Below, one piece after another: positions 30,806-31,674 of a DNA stretch of 31,674 bases (position 1 is the first letter of the stretch; each line of letters opens with the position of its first letter). The position numbers and the translations under genes are program-made. The stretch spans positions 1-31,674 of the forward strand of contig NZ_QLJH01000034.1 of the NCBI RefSeq assembly GCF_003951315.1, given 5' to 3'. The notes beneath the pieces are model-generated. The model ran no database searches. It saw nothing but the letters and a program-made list of their open reading frames with translations, and was not told the origin of the DNA. Origin of the DNA: Sphingomonas sp. S-NIH.Pt15_0812. GTDB taxonomy: Bacteria > Pseudomonadota > Alphaproteobacteria > Sphingomonadales > Sphingomonadaceae.

Positions 30806-31674
30806 ATGCTTGCCGGTCTACTCTTCGCACAACAGGATGCCGACGACCGGCCGGGACAGCTGACCGCCACGCTGCCGTTCGGCGGCGTCACGATCATCGA
30901 ATATCAGGCGCGGCTGCTGATCGCGGCGGGCGCGGCGCAGCTGGTGGTGGTGGTCGGACGGCTGACACCGGAACTGCTCGGTGCGCTGGGCCGGATCGGC
31001 AAGCGCGGCATCGCCGTCGATGCGGTGCGATCGGCGGCCGAGGCATCGGCGAAGCTTCATCCGCTCGCGCGGATCGTCATGCTGGCGGATGGCCTGATCA
31101 CGACGCAGGACGTGATCGACGGCTTCGCCGAGGAAGGCAGCGACGCGCTGCTCGTCGTGCCCGATGCGACCGCGCCGACCCGGTACGAGCGGCTGGGCGG
31201 CGGCACGGCCTGGGCGGGCGTCGCGCGGCTGGATGCGCGCCGGATTGCCGATGTCGCCGCGCTGCCCCGGGATTATAATCTGCAATCCACCGCGCTGCGG
31301 CTGGCCGACCAGGCGCGCGCCGCGCATGTGCCCCTGGCGGAGGCGATGCTGCGCGACGGCCATGGCATCGAACATAGCAGCGCCGCGCTGGCGGTGCGGG
31401 GCAAGGCGGTGCTGGCCGCCACGGTCGCCGATCGGCGCAACTGGTTCAACGCGATCGTGCTGGCGCCGCTGGCCCGTGCGCTGGTGCCGCGCCTGATCGA
31501 ACGGCGGGCGGGAACGGCCGGCATCGCCCTGGGCGGTGCGGCCGCTGCCCCGCCCCCCGCTCACACCGCGACGAGCCCAAGGCCCTCTCTCATACACACC
31601 GACGCCACCCAAGACGCCACACACTTCACACACTCGATTCTGACCGTACCTCAACAACAACAACATCATAACCA
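30806..31674 (+). CDS. Nucleotidyltransferase-like protein, 3' end missing
   Basis: The frame opens with ATG 30806 and stays open to the window edge (289 codons). It starts MLAGLLFAQQDADDRPGQLTA and has an alternating beta/alpha pattern with VTIIEYQARLLIAAGAAQLVVVVG, reminiscent of the MobA-like/NTP-transferase fold (the early loop lacks a clear GxGxR signature). Later parts: VMLADGLITTQDVI, LLVVPDATAPTRYERLGG, DYNLQSTALRLADQA and RRNWFNAIVLAPLARALVPRLIE. I believe it is a conserved sphingomonad protein of unknown function, which in complete form may continue into a membrane region. From about 31550 the sequence turns polar and unlike a protein, so the true C-terminus is not known. Confidence 0.65.
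   Translation, partial: MLAGLLFAQQDADDRPGQLTATLPFGGVTIIEYQARLLIAAGAAQLVVVVGRLTPELLGALGRIGKRGIAVDAVRSAAEASAKLHPLARIVMLADGLITTQDVIDGFAEEGSDALLVVPDATAPTRYERLGGGTAWAGVARLDARRIADVAALPRDYNLQSTALRLADQARAAHVPLAEAMLRDGHGIEHSSAALAVRGKAVLAATVADRRNWFNAIVLAPLARALVPRLIERRAGTAGIALGGAAAAPPPAHTATSPRPSLIHTDATQDATHFTHSILTVPQQQQHHN
31551..31674. other. Aberrant contig end
   Basis: From about 31551 the sequence becomes rich in A and C with few G (for example CACACACTTCACACACTCG and CAACAACAACAACATCATAA) and GC drops sharply. Translated in the open frame it gives a His/Thr/Gln-rich string unlike the protein before it. This looks like low-quality or chimeric sequence at a contig end rather than biology. Confidence 0.7.

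Overview
This window is about 67% GC, with dense coding, very short intergenic gaps and many 4-base start/stop overlaps. Protein content (tonB-exbB-exbD-exbD, a CCA-adding enzyme / NUDIX / DUF1285 operon, purC-purS-purQ, alphaproteobacterial ParC, a TonB-dependent receptor of the Caulobacter/Xanthomonas type) points to an alphaproteobacterium of the Sphingomonadales, most likely Sphingomonas or a close relative. Its odd length and aberrant base composition at both ends suggest a whole contig rather than a slice of a finished chromosome.

Layout. (1) 1-7562: an accessory uptake region. A GPH-like MFS permease and a secreted beta-propeller-like protein (minus strand, coupled by a 4-base overlap) are divergent from a TonB-dependent receptor, which is followed by a secreted glycerophosphodiester phosphodiesterase. 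Then come a one-TM protein of unknown function and a divergent secreted PpiC-type prolyl isomerase. (2) 7563-10249: a mobile-element scar, with an IS3-type OrfA remnant, a GC-rich hairpin, a 68-bp nearly perfect palindrome and a large serine recombinase. The last residues of the recombinase are read from the antisense strand of a tRNA-Arg(TCT) gene, the likely integration site. (3) 10310-12765: a queuosine-precursor transporter (plus) facing purC-purS-purQ (minus). (4) 13086-14217: two tandem copies of a small secreted protein, each with a leader ORF and a terminator-like hairpin. (5) 14275-22351: housekeeping genes: parC, a GGDEF/EAL protein, a minus-strand GNAT-DUF1285-NUDIX-CCA operon, a GST and folB. 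(6) 22379-26049: a secreted protein divergent from the TonB-ExbB-ExbD-ExbD energy module, closed by a strong terminator. (7) 26050-31674: two longer non-coding stretches (one with a REP-like palindrome), a secreted TPR-like protein, an 887-aa membrane coiled-coil protein with 47-residue tandem repeats (TipN-like architecture), a divergent Hpt-like protein lacking the phospho-acceptor His, and a partial nucleotidyltransferase-like protein running off the end.

How the genes may work together. The TonB/ExbB/ExbD complex at 23442-25996 would energise receptors such as the one at 2061. That receptor, the periplasmic phosphodiesterase and the GPH-like permease could form an import-hydrolyse-import chain for a glycerophosphodiester-type or sugar-containing substrate (inference). 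The most unusual signals are the small-protein cassette with leader ORFs (4), the palindrome/recombinase/tRNA junction (2), and the repeat-containing coiled-coil protein next to the degenerate Hpt protein (7).
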